Shown piece by piece: positions 26,199 through 36,167 of a stretch of 64,000 bases of DNA. This DNA is from Pedobacter borealis DSM 19626 (GTDB lineage Bacteria; Bacteroidota; Bacteroidia; Sphingobacteriales; Sphingobacteriaceae). The position numbers and the translations under genes are program-made. Position 1 is the first letter of the stretch; the number at the start of each line of letters is the position of its first letter. The DNA lies in the NCBI RefSeq assembly GCF_000708285.2, contig NZ_JAUG01000001.1, positions 62,001 to 126,000 of the forward strand, in the 5' to 3' direction. The notes under the pieces are model-generated. The model ran no database searches. It had not been told where the DNA came from and was given only the letters and a program-made list of their open reading frames with translations.

Positions 26199-26645
26199 AT
26201 GATATCAAACACAATAGATCAGGAAATAAAAAAAGCCATGTTGGCTAAAAACAATGCACAGTTAAGAGGTTTAAGAGCAATAAAGGCAGCTTTACTTTTA
26301 GCTAAAACAGAGAAAGGATCTTCAGAAGAAATTACGGAAGAAACTGAACTTAAAATTCTTCAGAAACTGATTAAACAACGCCGCGAATCTGCTGATATTT
26401 ACAAGCAACAAAATCGCGAAGATTTGTATCAGGTAGAAGAAGAAGAAATTGAAGTGATTGGTCAATTTTTGCCAAAACAGTTAGATAGGGCAGAGGTTGC
26501 TGCAATTATCGAGGGTGTAATCAAACAATCTGGTGCTACATCGGTTAAGGATATGGGGAAGGTAATGGGCATGGCAAATGCAGCGCTTGCAGGTAAAGCT
26601 GATGGTAAATTAATTGCTGAGATTGTTAAAGAAAAACTAGCTTAA
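26199..26645 (+). CDS. GatB/YqeY domain protein
   Basis: A 148-residue protein of the YqeY family, related to the tail domain of the GatB amidotransferase subunit. It has MLAKNNAQLRGLRAIKAALLLAKTE, IKQRRESADIYKQQNREDL and VKDMGKVMGMANAALAGKADG, the family's hallmark segments. The open frame begins 41 codons earlier, but that stretch is encoded by low-complexity TTAACCGATTAA-type repeats and is unlike the family, so ATG 26199 (MISNTIDQ) is chosen. Confidence 0.9.
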   Translation: MISNTIDQEIKKAMLAKNNAQLRGLRAIKAALLLAKTEKGSSEEITEETELKILQKLIKQRRESADIYKQQNREDLYQVEEEEIEVIGQFLPKQLDRAEVAAIIEGVIKQSGATSVKDMGKVMGMANAALAGKADGKLIAEIVKEKLA

Positions 26646-26820
26646 TTGAGGTAGAGGGTATAAAGGCGTAAGGTTAACAATCTCTGGTCGCTTATCGCTC
26701 TGCGCAATGCAAATAACGTTTTTATACCGTTTTCGATTTTATTTCAGAAAAATGGCATAGAAATGCATAAATTTAATTTTACTCTACTAACTTAGTAGCA
26801 CAATACCATCTAGAATATAT

Positions 26821-27585
26821 ATGACCTACCCGATAATAGAAGAAGACGGATTTAAATACATCGAAGCTGGAACAGGCGAAACACTGGTATTGCTACATGG
26901 CCTAATGGGCGAACTAAGCAATTGGGAACTGGTTATAGAACAGTTTAAAGATCGCTATCGTGTAATTATTCCAATTTTACCAATTTACGATTTGCCTATT
27001 TTAACATTAGGCGTAAAAGCATTGTCGAGATATCTTCATCGCTTTTTAAAATATAAAAATTTAAACCAGGTAGTACTTGTTGGTAATTCGCTTGGTGGCC
27101 ATGTGGGTTTGGTATTTACGGTTGCCCATCAGGAGTTTGTTAAAGCCTTGGTACTAACAGGTAGCTCTGGTTTATACGAAAATGCTTTTGGAGGATCTTT
27201 CCCGCGGAGAGAGAGCTACGATTACATTAAGGAAAAAGTAGAGTTTACTTTTTACGATCCTGCAACTGCAACCAAAGAACTCGTTGATGATGTTTTTAAA
27301 ACGGTTAACGACAGATCAAGGGTTATTAGGATTTTAACCATGGCAAAATCGGCAATACGCCACAATATGTCTAAAGAACTGTCGAAAATTACCATACCAG
27401 TTTCTTTAATCTGGGGTAAAAATGATAAGGTTACGCCACCAGAAGTGGCAGAAGAATTTCATGAATTGTTGCCGAATTCGGAATTAAATTGGGTTGATAA
27501 ATGTGGGCATGCGCCTATGATGGAACATCCGGAAATATTTAATGCATTTTTAGAGAAATTTTTAGATAGAATATTGTTAAAATAA
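26821..27585 (+). CDS. Alpha/beta-fold hydrolase
   Basis: A 254-residue alpha/beta hydrolase. The oxyanion HGLMGELSNW, nucleophile GNSLGG, acid in WGKNDKVTPP and histidine in CGHAPMMEHPE form a complete triad. Substrate unknown. It is the first gene of a tightly packed run (hydrolase, CBS protein, NAD kinase, PorG-like, UppS) with gaps of 0 to 19 bp. Confidence 0.9.
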   Translation: MTYPIIEEDGFKYIEAGTGETLVLLHGLMGELSNWELVIEQFKDRYRVIIPILPIYDLPILTLGVKALSRYLHRFLKYKNLNQVVLVGNSLGGHVGLVFTVAHQEFVKALVLTGSSGLYENAFGGSFPRRESYDYIKEKVEFTFYDPATATKELVDDVFKTVNDRSRVIRILTMAKSAIRHNMSKELSKITIPVSLIWGKNDKVTPPEVAEEFHELLPNSELNWVDKCGHAPMMEHPEIFNAFLEKFLDRILLK

Positions 27586-28248
27586 ATGTTTGCAGCAGAA
27601 ATCATATCAGATGCAATTCCATCACTAAGGGCCGATGACACGGTGCAGAAAGCTTTAGATCGTATGAACGATTTTAAACTAAAGCATTTGCCGGTTGTTA
27701 ACGAGGTAACTTTATTGGGTTTGGTTTCTGAAGATGATTTACTAAATATTGATAATCACGATACACTTTTAAGCGATAGTGCGGTAAACATACTTAATGT
27801 TTTCGTGTTGAGTAATGTACATACTTATGATGTAATCAGGTTATTGAGTCAGTTAAAATTGACAGCTGTTCCGGTTTTAGATCAACAGAAAAATTACCTG
27901 GGTTTAATTTCGATCAATAACATGGTAAATGCCGTGGCCGAACAGTATGCGGTAAATGAACCTGGAGGAATTATCGTCTTGGAGATCAGTAACCGCGATA
28001 ATTCTCTGGCACATATTGCACAGATTGTTGAAGCCGATAATGCACAGGTGCTCTCTTCTTACGTGAATTCTTTCGAAAATTCTACACGTTTAGAAGTAAC
28101 GCTCAAAGTAAATAAAACAGAAATTACTTCATTGGTAGCTTCTTTCGAAAGATATGATTATCTGGTTAAAGAGGTATACAATAACACGCAGATTGATGAT
28201 GGGTCGCAGGAGCGTTACGATTCTTTCATGAACTATTTAAATGTATAA
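27586..28248 (+). CDS. CBS-domain protein
   Basis: A 220-residue cytoplasmic protein with a CBS pair in its first 125 residues (AIPSLRADDTVQKALDRMNDFKLKHLPVV, then HTYDVIRLLSQLKLTAVPVL). The C-terminal part (about 130-200, IIVLEISNRDNSLAHIAQIVEADNAQVLSS) looks ACT-like. It starts on the base after the hydrolase stop. CBS pairs commonly sense adenine nucleotides, which would fit the NAD kinase gene next to it (inference). Confidence 0.88.
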   Translation: MFAAEIISDAIPSLRADDTVQKALDRMNDFKLKHLPVVNEVTLLGLVSEDDLLNIDNHDTLLSDSAVNILNVFVLSNVHTYDVIRLLSQLKLTAVPVLDQQKNYLGLISINNMVNAVAEQYAVNEPGGIIVLEISNRDNSLAHIAQIVEADNAQVLSSYVNSFENSTRLEVTLKVNKTEITSLVASFERYDYLVKEVYNNTQIDDGSQERYDSFMNYLNV

Positions 28249-28257
28249 ACCTACTTT

Positions 28258-29139
28258 ATGAGGATTGCAATTTACGGGAGAGATTTTAATGACACGGTTT
28301 TGCCCTACGTTCAAGAGGTTTTTAATCATTTAGCCGAGCATCATATCCAGCCGGTTTTATATTCAAAATTTAAAACATCTCTTCATGGCAAAATTAAATT
28401 GCCTGCCAATACGGTTATTTTTCACAACCATAGCGAACTAAAAGACCTTGCCGATGTATTGTTGAGCTTAGGAGGCGATGGCACCTTACTGGATACCTTA
28501 TCGTTAATCCGCAATTCGGGCATACCCGTAATAGGGATCAATTTTGGCCGGTTGGGTTTTCTGGCCAGCATCAATAAAAATGAAATCGGATCGGCGCTAA
28601 AAGCCTTAATTAACGGAGAATATACCCTAGATTCCCGTTCTCTTTTAACTTTAGAATCGGATAATGGCCTGTTTGGAGAAGAGAATTTTGCACTGAATGA
28701 TATTACCATTCACCGCCGCGATAATTCTGCCATGATGATTATCCATGCCTCAATGAACAATGAGTTTATTAATTCTTATTGGGCCGATGGATTGATTATT
28801 GCAACCCCAACAGGATCAACAGCCTACTCATTAAGCTGCGGCGGTCCGATTATTTATCCCGATTCTGAAAACTTTGTAATTACACCCATTGCACCGCATA
28901 ACTTAAATGTAAGGCCGGTGGTTGTACCAGATGATAATAAACTCTCTTTTGAGGTAGAAGCACGCGAATCGAAATTTCTGGTTTCTTGTGATAGTCGAAC
29001 GGTAACCGTAGAGCGTTCAGTAAAAATTAGCATAAAAAAGGCAGATTTTTGCGTAAATCTTATCCGCCTTAACAATGAAACCTACTTAAACACGTTAAGG
29101 AATAAATTATTATGGGGCATTGATACCCGTAACTACTAA
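28258..29139 (+). CDS. nadK: NAD kinase
   Basis: A 293-residue NAD kinase (NAD plus ATP to NADP). The catalytic GGD is in LLSLGGDGTLLDTL, followed by GINFGRLGFLA, the NE motif region FALNDITIHR, and the conserved TPTGSTAYSLSCGGPI. Full length with all signature residues. It lies between the CBS gene and the PorG-like gene in one operon. Confidence 0.96.
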   Translation: MRIAIYGRDFNDTVLPYVQEVFNHLAEHHIQPVLYSKFKTSLHGKIKLPANTVIFHNHSELKDLADVLLSLGGDGTLLDTLSLIRNSGIPVIGINFGRLGFLASINKNEIGSALKALINGEYTLDSRSLLTLESDNGLFGEENFALNDITIHRRDNSAMMIIHASMNNEFINSYWADGLIIATPTGSTAYSLSCGGPIIYPDSENFVITPIAPHNLNVRPVVVPDDNKLSFEVEARESKFLVSCDSRTVTVERSVKISIKKADFCVNLIRLNNETYLNTLRNKLLWGIDTRNY

Positions 29140-29141
29140 GT

Positions 29142-29939
29142 ATGACGCCAGCCAAACCTCTGTTAATTCTCCTCTTTTTTATCTTTAGCGGACAAATTCT
29201 TCGTGCGCAAGAAGGTACCTGGGAAGTTGGGCTAATGGGTGGAGGAGCAGGTTACATGGGCGATCTCAATCAAAATAATCCATTGCAGATTAGTGGACTC
29301 TCTGGTGGTGTCTATGTAAAACGTAACTTTAACCAATATTTAGGCGTTCGCTTAAATTATACTTACGGGCAGGTTAAGGCAGATGATGCTAATTCTAATA
29401 ATGAACAGTTCCGTGAAAGAAACCTGCGTTTTAAAACAGCATTGAATGAATTTAGCGGTTTGATCGATTTTAATTTTTTTAACTTCAGTATAGGTGGCGG
29501 AACCAGACAATTCACTCCTTACCTTTTTACTGGTGTTGGTTTAGTTGTTTTTAAACCTACGGTAAAAATTGATGGTAAAAGATACCGGTTAGATCGACTC
29601 AGAACCGAAGGTCAGGAAAATGGTTATAACAATGCTGTTTTAACTATCCCATATGGATTAGGGCTAAGGTATAATTACAAAAATACCTGGAGTGTTTTTA
29701 CTGAACTCGGTTACCGGACACCACTTACCGATTATATTGACGATGTAAGCGGCCGCTATCCGGTTAATCCTGTAATCGTTGGAAATGGCCAAAATCAGGT
29801 CAATTTATCCGATCCTTCACGTTACCAAATCGGACAAGCGGGTACACAAAGAGGCGATTTTAGAAAAAGGGACACTTATCTATTTGTTAGTGTTGGCATA
29901 TCTTTTACCTTTGTATCCTCAAAATGCTATTCCTTTTAA
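29142..29939 (+). CDS. porG: PorG-like outer-membrane protein (DUF6089 family, T9SS)
   Basis: A 265-residue outer-membrane beta-barrel with a signal peptide at 1-22 (ends LRAQ). The start of the mature protein, WEVGLMGGGAGYMGDLNQ, and GGVYVKRNFNQYLGVRLNYTYG fit the DUF6089 family. In Porphyromonas the type IX protein PorG sits in the same order before uppS, bamA and ompH genes, which is the order found here. The identification rests on family plus synteny. Confidence 0.82.
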   Translation: MTPAKPLLILLFFIFSGQILRAQEGTWEVGLMGGGAGYMGDLNQNNPLQISGLSGGVYVKRNFNQYLGVRLNYTYGQVKADDANSNNEQFRERNLRFKTALNEFSGLIDFNFFNFSIGGGTRQFTPYLFTGVGLVVFKPTVKIDGKRYRLDRLRTEGQENGYNNAVLTIPYGLGLRYNYKNTWSVFTELGYRTPLTDYIDDVSGRYPVNPVIVGNGQNQVNLSDPSRYQIGQAGTQRGDFRKRDTYLFVSVGISFTFVSSKCYSF

Positions 29940-29958
29940 GCTGATTTTGACATAATTA

Positions 29959-30699
29959 ATGGGATTTAAAGAACAAATAGACTATAGCCGCCTGCCAAAG
30001 CACATTGCCGTAATCATGGATGGTAATGGAAGATGGGCAAAAGGCCAGGGTAAAGTGCGGGTTTTCGGACATGAACAAGGTGTACTTTCTGTAAAAGACA
30101 TTGTAGAAGGTTGTGTTGAAGTAGGTATCGAGTACCTCACTTTATATGCTTTTTCTACAGAAAATTGGAACAGGCCTAAAGAAGAGGTAGATGCATTGAT
30201 GCAGATTCTGATTTCTACCATTAACAAAGAAACCGAAACGCTTAATAAAAACAATATTAAGCTGAATGCCATTGGTAATATTGCATCTTTACCTCAAGAA
30301 TGTATAGATGATTTAAAAGAAGCCATGGAAAAGACTGCCCATAACGAAAAATGTACTTTAACATTAGCGTTGAGCTATAGTGCAAAGTGGGAGATTTTGG
30401 AGGCCGCCAAAAAAATTGCATCGGCTGTGAAAGATAATACCATTTCTTTGGATGATATAAACGAAGACCTGTTTTCATCTAAACTAACAACCGTAAATAT
30501 ACCCGATCCTGAACTCATGATCAGGACCAGTGGCGAGCACCGTATCAGCAATTATCTGCTTTGGCAAATGGCTTATACCGAGTTTTATTTTACTGATGTT
30601 TTATGGCCGGATTTCAGACGAGAAGATCTTTTCGAGGCTATTGTAGACTATCAAAAACGCGAACGCCGTTTTGGTAAAATTAGCGAACAATTAAACTAA
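29959..30699 (+). CDS. uppS: Isoprenyl transferase (undecaprenyl diphosphate synthase)
   Basis: A 246-residue cis-prenyltransferase that makes the C55 lipid carrier for cell wall and surface glycans. The catalytic Asp is D21 in IMDGNGRWAKG. YAFSTENWNRPKEEV and RTSGEHRISNYLLWQMAYTEFYF are family motifs. Length as usual. Next to bamA and the PorG-like gene. Confidence 0.97.
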   Translation: MGFKEQIDYSRLPKHIAVIMDGNGRWAKGQGKVRVFGHEQGVLSVKDIVEGCVEVGIEYLTLYAFSTENWNRPKEEVDALMQILISTINKETETLNKNNIKLNAIGNIASLPQECIDDLKEAMEKTAHNEKCTLTLALSYSAKWEILEAAKKIASAVKDNTISLDDINEDLFSSKLTTVNIPDPELMIRTSGEHRISNYLLWQMAYTEFYFTDVLWPDFRREDLFEAIVDYQKRERRFGKISEQLN

Positions 30700-30848
30700 T
30701 TTTTCTTTTAACACTTTTTAACAAGCGTTTAAACTAACTTAGCACCACTTTTATACGATAAATGAAACCATAATAAGGGAACAACGTAAAGAAATTTTGC
30801 TTTATAAAATATCGTTACCTTTTGGCCATTACTGAACAATTAATTTTA

Positions 30849-33392
30849 ATGAAAAGAATATTTCAAGTTTTAATCCTACTAGTTTTAGCCGCTCCGGCCT
30901 TCGCTCAAGTACGTCCACAAGGTCAGGCACCGGTAACCCCTTCTTTAAAGGTTGGTGGCTTAGATCTCGATTATTTTAGTCCAAAAGAATATATCATTGG
31001 TGGTACCACGGTAACCGGAACCCAATATTTAGATAAAGAAGTATTAATTACCTTATCTAAACTAACTAAAGGCGATAAAATCGTGCTTCCTGGCGAGGCA
31101 ACTTCTGATGCGATTAAAACGCTTTGGGCGCAGGGATTGTTTGATGATGTTAAACTTAATATCGAAAAGTTTGTTCAGGATTCGGTTTATTTTGAAATTG
31201 AAGTAGTGGAACGCCCGCGTTTAAGCTCCATCGATTTAAAAGGTATCCGTAAATCTGAAAAAACAGCTATTCAGGAAAAGCTAAATGATAAAACAGGTAA
31301 AATTGTAAACGATAACCTGTACAATACCACCTCGGCTATTGTTAAAAAATACTTATTGGATAAGGGCTTTTTCTTTACCCAGATCGATTACAAAACACGT
31401 AAAGATCCGAATGCAGAAAACAGTGTGGTATTAGAAGCAAATATCGATAAAGGTCACCGTGTTAAAGTACAGCATATCGATTTTACCGGAAACAAAGATT
31501 TTAAATCAGCAAAACTTAGAAAATACCTTAAAAACCCTAAACAATTTGCCTGGTGGCGCTTTTGGGGCTCTGGAAAATTCGCGAAAGAAAAATACGAAGA
31601 GAACAAGGTAAAAATGATTGCCAAAATGCACGAGAAAGGTTATCGTGATGCCGAATTATTAAAGGATACCATTTACCAGCACAACAAGAAAAAGGTTAAC
31701 ATCAGGATGGACCTTTACGAAGGAAAAAAATATTATTTCGGTAATATTACCTGGGCAGGTAATGCCATTTATCCGGATAGTATTTTGCAAAAAGTATTAA
31801 CCATCGAAAAAGGTGATGTTTTTAGCGAAGAAAAATTAAATAAAAAATTAAATGGCGGTGGCGAAAACGGTGGCGACATTAACAGTATGTATACCGATAA
31901 TGGATATTTAACTTTTAATATCGATCCGGTACAGACCAAAATTTATGGCGATACTGTTGATGTGGAATTACGCATGTACGAAGGACCACAGTATACCAAC
32001 AACCGCATTACTTTAAAAGGTAATACCATCACAAACGATAAAGTTGTTTTACGTGAGATCCGTACCAAACCAGGACAGAAATTTAACAAAAGTGATTTAA
32101 TCCGTACCATCCGCGAAATTGGTCAATTGGGTAACTTTGATGAATCTAAAACTGTACCTACACCTCGTCCTAATCCGGCAGATGGTACCGTAGATATTGA
32201 ATATGCTGTAGAAGAGAAACCTTCAGATCAGATTGAGTTATCAGGTGGTTTTGGTGGTGGCCGTATCATTGGTACATTAGGTTTAACTTTCAATAACTTT
32301 TCGTTACGTAACTTATTTAATTTAAAAGCTTACAAACCATTGCCAAAAGGTGATGGGCAGAAATTAAGCTTACGTGGACAAACCAACGGTAAATATTACC
32401 AATCATATAGTTTCTCCTTCTCTCAACCTTGGTTTGGTGGCGAGAAACCGGTAAGTTTTGGTGTGAGTGCCTTTACTTCATTACAATCTAATGGATTAAG
32501 TTCAGATAATGCGCAGTTTCAAAAAATACGTTTAAATGGTGTAACGGTTAGTTTGGGTAGAAGATTAAACTGGCCAGATAACTATTTCCAGTTAAGTCAT
32601 GCCGTTAGTGTACAACAATACATCTTAAACAACTATTCAGGATATTTATTCAATACGGGTACATCTTACAACATAAGCTTATCACAGGAGATTAGCCGCG
32701 ATTCAAGAGATTCGCCAATCTTCCCTAAATCTGGATCATTCTTACGTTTCACCGTTCAGGCAACGCCTCCATTTTCATTGTTAAATAAAACAAACTATGC
32801 AACAGCATCAGATAGGGAGAAATATCGCTTTACTGAATATCATAAATGGAAATTCGATTCGCAATGGTACCAGCGTGTAGCCGGAAACCTGGTAATCAAA
32901 GCGCAGGCCCAATTTGGTTTCTTAGGGCAATATAGCAAAGCAGTTGGCCAATCAGCATTCGAGCGTTTTAAACTTGGTGGTGATGGTATGCAGGGATTCG
33001 ATTTCTTGCAGGGATCTGAGCTGATCGCGATGCGTGGTTACGCTAACAATGCTGTTATCCCGAATGGATCCGATCCGGCTGTAGCGCAGCAATCAGGTAG
33101 CCCAATTTATACCAAATATGTATTAGAGGCACGTTATCCCGTTATTGCAAGCCAACAAGCCACAGCCTTCGTTTTGGCCTTTGCTGAGGCTGGTAACACC
33201 TGGAACAGATTTGGTGATTTTAATCCTTTTAACGTTAGAAGATCAGTGGGTGTAGGTGCAAGGATCTTCCTTCCTATATTTGGTTTGTTGGGTATCGATT
33301 ATGGACATGCATTTGATACCATACCAGGGCTATCAGATGGAGGAAAGCAAAATTTTACATTTAGTATTGCACAACAATTAGGTGGATTTTAA
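30849..33392 (+). CDS. bamA: Outer-membrane protein assembly factor BamA
   Basis: An 847-residue Omp85 protein, the central insertase for outer-membrane barrels. Signal peptide at 1-20 (APAFAQ), then POTRA domains (about 45-460), then a 16-strand Omp85 barrel with the family's late GGDGMQGF element and a C-terminal aromatic strand. The ORF extends nine codons upstream to a TTG, but MKRIFQVLILL at 30849 is a proper signal-peptide start. Two Skp-like chaperone genes follow. Confidence 0.95.
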   Translation: MKRIFQVLILLVLAAPAFAQVRPQGQAPVTPSLKVGGLDLDYFSPKEYIIGGTTVTGTQYLDKEVLITLSKLTKGDKIVLPGEATSDAIKTLWAQGLFDDVKLNIEKFVQDSVYFEIEVVERPRLSSIDLKGIRKSEKTAIQEKLNDKTGKIVNDNLYNTTSAIVKKYLLDKGFFFTQIDYKTRKDPNAENSVVLEANIDKGHRVKVQHIDFTGNKDFKSAKLRKYLKNPKQFAWWRFWGSGKFAKEKYEENKVKMIAKMHEKGYRDAELLKDTIYQHNKKKVNIRMDLYEGKKYYFGNITWAGNAIYPDSILQKVLTIEKGDVFSEEKLNKKLNGGGENGGDINSMYTDNGYLTFNIDPVQTKIYGDTVDVELRMYEGPQYTNNRITLKGNTITNDKVVLREIRTKPGQKFNKSDLIRTIREIGQLGNFDESKTVPTPRPNPADGTVDIEYAVEEKPSDQIELSGGFGGGRIIGTLGLTFNNFSLRNLFNLKAYKPLPKGDGQKLSLRGQTNGKYYQSYSFSFSQPWFGGEKPVSFGVSAFTSLQSNGLSSDNAQFQKIRLNGVTVSLGRRLNWPDNYFQLSHAVSVQQYILNNYSGYLFNTGTSYNISLSQEISRDSRDSPIFPKSGSFLRFTVQATPPFSLLNKTNYATASDREKYRFTEYHKWKFDSQWYQRVAGNLVIKAQAQFGFLGQYSKAVGQSAFERFKLGGDGMQGFDFLQGSELIAMRGYANNAVIPNGSDPAVAQQSGSPIYTKYVLEARYPVIASQQATAFVLAFAEAGNTWNRFGDFNPFNVRRSVGVGARIFLPIFGLLGIDYGHAFDTIPGLSDGGKQNFTFSIAQQLGGF

Positions 33393-33492
33393 TTGATAAA
33401 GAACAAAAATTTAACTAATTATGCAATAAATCATTGCTATAGGAGTTTAAAGAAAGCTTAGGTTATTAACTATATCATTAACACACACACAA

Positions 33493-34023
33493 ATGAAGAA
33501 GTATCTTTTTATCGCATTCCTACTTTGCACTTCTTTTGGTGCCTTTGCACAGAAGTTTGCTTATGTAGACACGGAGTATATTTTGAAACATTTACCAGAA
33601 TATAAATCGGCGCTAAGTCAATTAGATGTTGCCTCTAAACAATGGCAGCAACAGGTAGATCAGAATTTTTCTGAAATAGACAGGATGTACAAAGCTTATC
33701 AGTCCGATCAGGTTTTGTTAACCGATGATATGCGCAAGCGCCGTGAAAACGAGATTATAGAAAAAGAAAAACAGGCTAAAGAATTTCAACGTTCTAAGTT
33801 TGGGCCAGATGGGGATCTTTTTCAAAGCAGGGTAAAATTAATTAAACCCATTCAAGATAAAGTAGCCGAGGCGATTAAACAGATTGCAAAATCTAAATAT
33901 TTAGACTTCATTTTCGACAAGAGCAGTGAAGCAACAATGATGATTTATGCAAGTAGCAGTTACGATGTTAGTAATGACGTAATTGTAAAATTAGGTTATA
34001 AACCAGGGACTGTAAATAATTAG
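33493..34023 (+). CDS. OmpH/Skp-family periplasmic chaperone 1
   Basis: A 176-residue exported protein, signal peptide 1-19 (GAFAQ), then KFAYVDTEYILKHLPEY, a long charged coiled-coil hairpin (about 45-120) and a closing strand region with YLDFIFDKSSEATMMIYAS. This is the Skp/OmpH fold, which holds unfolded outer-membrane proteins for BamA. First of two paralogs directly after bamA. Confidence 0.92.
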   Translation: MKKYLFIAFLLCTSFGAFAQKFAYVDTEYILKHLPEYKSALSQLDVASKQWQQQVDQNFSEIDRMYKAYQSDQVLLTDDMRKRRENEIIEKEKQAKEFQRSKFGPDGDLFQSRVKLIKPIQDKVAEAIKQIAKSKYLDFIFDKSSEATMMIYASSSYDVSNDVIVKLGYKPGTVNN

Positions 34024-34087
34024 TATATTCGGCCCTGATTTTTGAAGAAAAACAATTAGAAAAAAATAAAAAAAGTAAAATAGAACG

Positions 34088-34666
34088 ATGAGAAAGTTAA
34101 TTAACGTATTCTTTGTAGCAGCAGGTTTATTGTTTACAGCGAATATGGCAAGTGCACAACAAAAATTGGGTCACATTAATTCTGAAGAGGTATTTGCAAA
34201 TTTACCAGAGGCTAAAGCAGCTCAAACAACTTTAGAGACCTTAGGTAAACAAAAACAAGCTGATATTGATGCAATGATCAAAGAATATCAAAGTAAAATG
34301 GCTGCAGCAGAAGCTAAGCAAAAAACTTTGAGTGAGGCTAACAAAGAAACAGTGGGTAAAGAATTACAAGCTGCGGGTCAAGAATTACAGGATTTAGAAA
34401 AACGCATTACTGATGCGCGTACTAAAGCTTCGCAAGATATAGGTACTAAACAAGGTGAATTATTCCAACCTATTCAGGCTAAAGTTGCAACTGCAATTTC
34501 TGCTGTAGCTAAAGAAAAAGGTTTAGCTTACGTTTTCGATATCGCAAACGGACAAGGTGGTAACAATTTAGTTTTCTGGGATGGTGGTGATGATATTACT
34601 GCTTCAGTAAAAACTAAACTAGGAATCACTGCAACTGCTGCAAAACCAGCGGCACCTAAAAAGTAG
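34088..34666 (+). CDS. OmpH/Skp-family periplasmic chaperone 2
   Basis: A 192-residue paralog of the preceding gene: signal peptide 1-23 (NMASAQ), KLGHINSEEVFANLPEAKAAQ, a coiled-coil hairpin rich in Gln, Lys and Ala, and LAYVFDIANG near the end. The low-complexity tail ends PAAPKK. Tandem duplication of skp after bamA is common in Bacteroidota. A strong terminator follows at 34720. Confidence 0.93.
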   Translation: MRKLINVFFVAAGLLFTANMASAQQKLGHINSEEVFANLPEAKAAQTTLETLGKQKQADIDAMIKEYQSKMAAAEAKQKTLSEANKETVGKELQAAGQELQDLEKRITDARTKASQDIGTKQGELFQPIQAKVATAISAVAKEKGLAYVFDIANGQGGNNLVFWDGGDDITASVKTKLGITATAAKPAAPKK

Positions 34667-34719
34667 TTCTGAGTCGGAAGTTCGGAGTTCAAAATCTCCT
34701 TACCAATTCAAAATATAAG

Positions 34720-34753
34720 GCGGAATTAAGTTTAACTTAGTTCCGCTTTTTTT
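34720..34753 (+). terminator. Terminator after the bamA-ompH operon
   Basis: An 11-bp stem (GCGGAATTAAG / CTTAGTTCCGC, one G-T pair) with loop TTTAA and a run of seven T. Confidence 0.9.
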
Positions 34754-34767
34754 GTTTTAAGATTTTC

Positions 34768-34840
34768 GTCATGCTGAATTTATTTCAGCATCTTTGATGT
34801 CTAACTTCAGCGCAGCAGATCCTGAAACAAGTTCAGGAAG
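34768..34840. repeat. Pair of GTCA-hairpin-TCT repeats in inverted orientation
   Basis: Forward copy with stem TGCTGAA / TTCAGCA at 34772-34790 and reverse copy with stem TCCTGAA / TTCAGGA at 34820-34838, both with GTC/GAC and TCT/AGA flanks. It lies between ompH and murI. Confidence 0.65.
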
Positions 34841-34893
34841 ACGACCGTTTTAAAGATTTAACTTTTCAATATTTATCTATAACTTCCAACACA

Positions 34894-35715
34894 ATGCAGG
34901 CTTCGCCAATAGGTATTTTCGATTCAGGTTACGGTGGTTTAACAGTTTTCCGGTCTATTGCCGATAAATTGCCCGATTACAATTATATCTATTTGGGCGA
35001 TAATGCCCGCTCGCCCTATGGCGACCATTCTTTCGAGACCATTTATAAATATACTTTAGAATGCGTAGAATGGCTTTTTGCTAAAGGATGCCATTTGGTT
35101 ATCCTGGCCTGCAATACAGCATCTGCAAAAGCGCTTAGAACGATCCAACAGAAGGATTTGCCAAGCAAGTATCCTGGTAGAAGAGTGCTTGGCGTAATCA
35201 GGCCCACAGCTGAGGTAATTGATGGTTATACGAATACTAAATCGGTAGGCGTGATGGGGACCAGAGGTACAGTTAATTCTCAATCTTATCCTTTAGAGAT
35301 CAATAAATTTTTTCCTGAGATTAAAGTTTACCAGCAAAGTTGTCCGATGTGGGTTCCACTGATCGAAAATAATGAACACTTACAATCAGGTGCAGACTTT
35401 TTTATAAATGAATATTGCGATCAATTACTTAACCAATCGGCAGCTATCGATTGCGTGCTATTGGCTTGTACACACTATCCTTTATTAATGCCTAAACTGA
35501 AGAAGGTATTCCCCGACCATATAAGCGTTTTAACGCAAGGCGAGATTGTATCCAGTAGTTTAGCTGATTATTTAAAGAGGCACCCTGAGATGGAAGAAAA
35601 ACTAGCTAAACATGGCGAAAGGCATTTCTATACCAGCGGCGATCCAATTGCTTTTGATGAACACGCCTCTATTTTTTTCGGAGAGCCGTTGAAATCGGAT
35701 AGAATGATTGTTTAA
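34894..35715 (+). CDS. murI: Glutamate racemase
   Basis: A 273-residue racemase providing D-glutamate for peptidoglycan. GIFDSGYGGLTV at the N-terminus, LGDNARSPYG, and the two catalytic cysteines C73 (ACNTAS) and C192 (ACTHYPLL) are all present. Normal length. Its own transcription unit after a terminator and repeats. Confidence 0.96.
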   Translation: MQASPIGIFDSGYGGLTVFRSIADKLPDYNYIYLGDNARSPYGDHSFETIYKYTLECVEWLFAKGCHLVILACNTASAKALRTIQQKDLPSKYPGRRVLGVIRPTAEVIDGYTNTKSVGVMGTRGTVNSQSYPLEINKFFPEIKVYQQSCPMWVPLIENNEHLQSGADFFINEYCDQLLNQSAAIDCVLLACTHYPLLMPKLKKVFPDHISVLTQGEIVSSSLADYLKRHPEMEEKLAKHGERHFYTSGDPIAFDEHASIFFGEPLKSDRMIV

Positions 35716-36167
35716 CTGTAAACTGAACTCTGGTAATTGTTTGAATTGGTTAACTGGAAATTGCGCATTGAAAATTGTTAATTCCTGAGCTGCGTCCTGC
35801 TGAACTTGTTCAGCATCTATTCTGTTGATAAAAATCTTTAAATTGATTTGGTGCCAGCACAACCGGAAAGCTGCAGTAGAACTTTCTCCTTTGCGTCGGT
35901 AACTATAAAAGTTCAACTGTTAATATATTAAAATTAATTGAATAGCACGGTCTGTGCTGCTAATTCAAACAAGTGTGTATAATATACACTAACTAAGCCA
36001 GCCGTTTAAACCTATTCGAATTAATTCGAAGGAGTTATCGGAGTTAGCGCTAGATTAGTTGCACTTTTAATTCATCTGTCAGCTTAAACTCATCATAATA
36101 AAAGAAAACATTTTTCTTTAGGTTGTAACGAGTTAAAAGGATAACTTTGCGGCTTCAAACCCACACA
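35716..36167. other. Gene-free stretch upstream of the PurF-like gene
   Basis: No convincing gene. It contains a GTCC-hairpin-TCT repeat (TGCTGAA / TTCAGCA, 35798-35815), a palindrome ATTCGAATTAATTCGAA near 36016, and the promoter box of the next gene. Confidence 0.6.
36142..36149 (+). promoter_or_regulatory. TAnnTTTG box upstream of the PurF-like gene
   Basis: TAACTTTG, 18 bp before ATG 36168; its TTG is in frame and gives a false seven-codon extension. Confidence 0.55.

Noticed and set aside
35602..35916. 104-codon minus-strand ORF over the murI 3' end
   Set aside because: Overlaps murI and a GTCA-type hairpin repeat, with no signal, domain or conserved pattern; judged a shadow.
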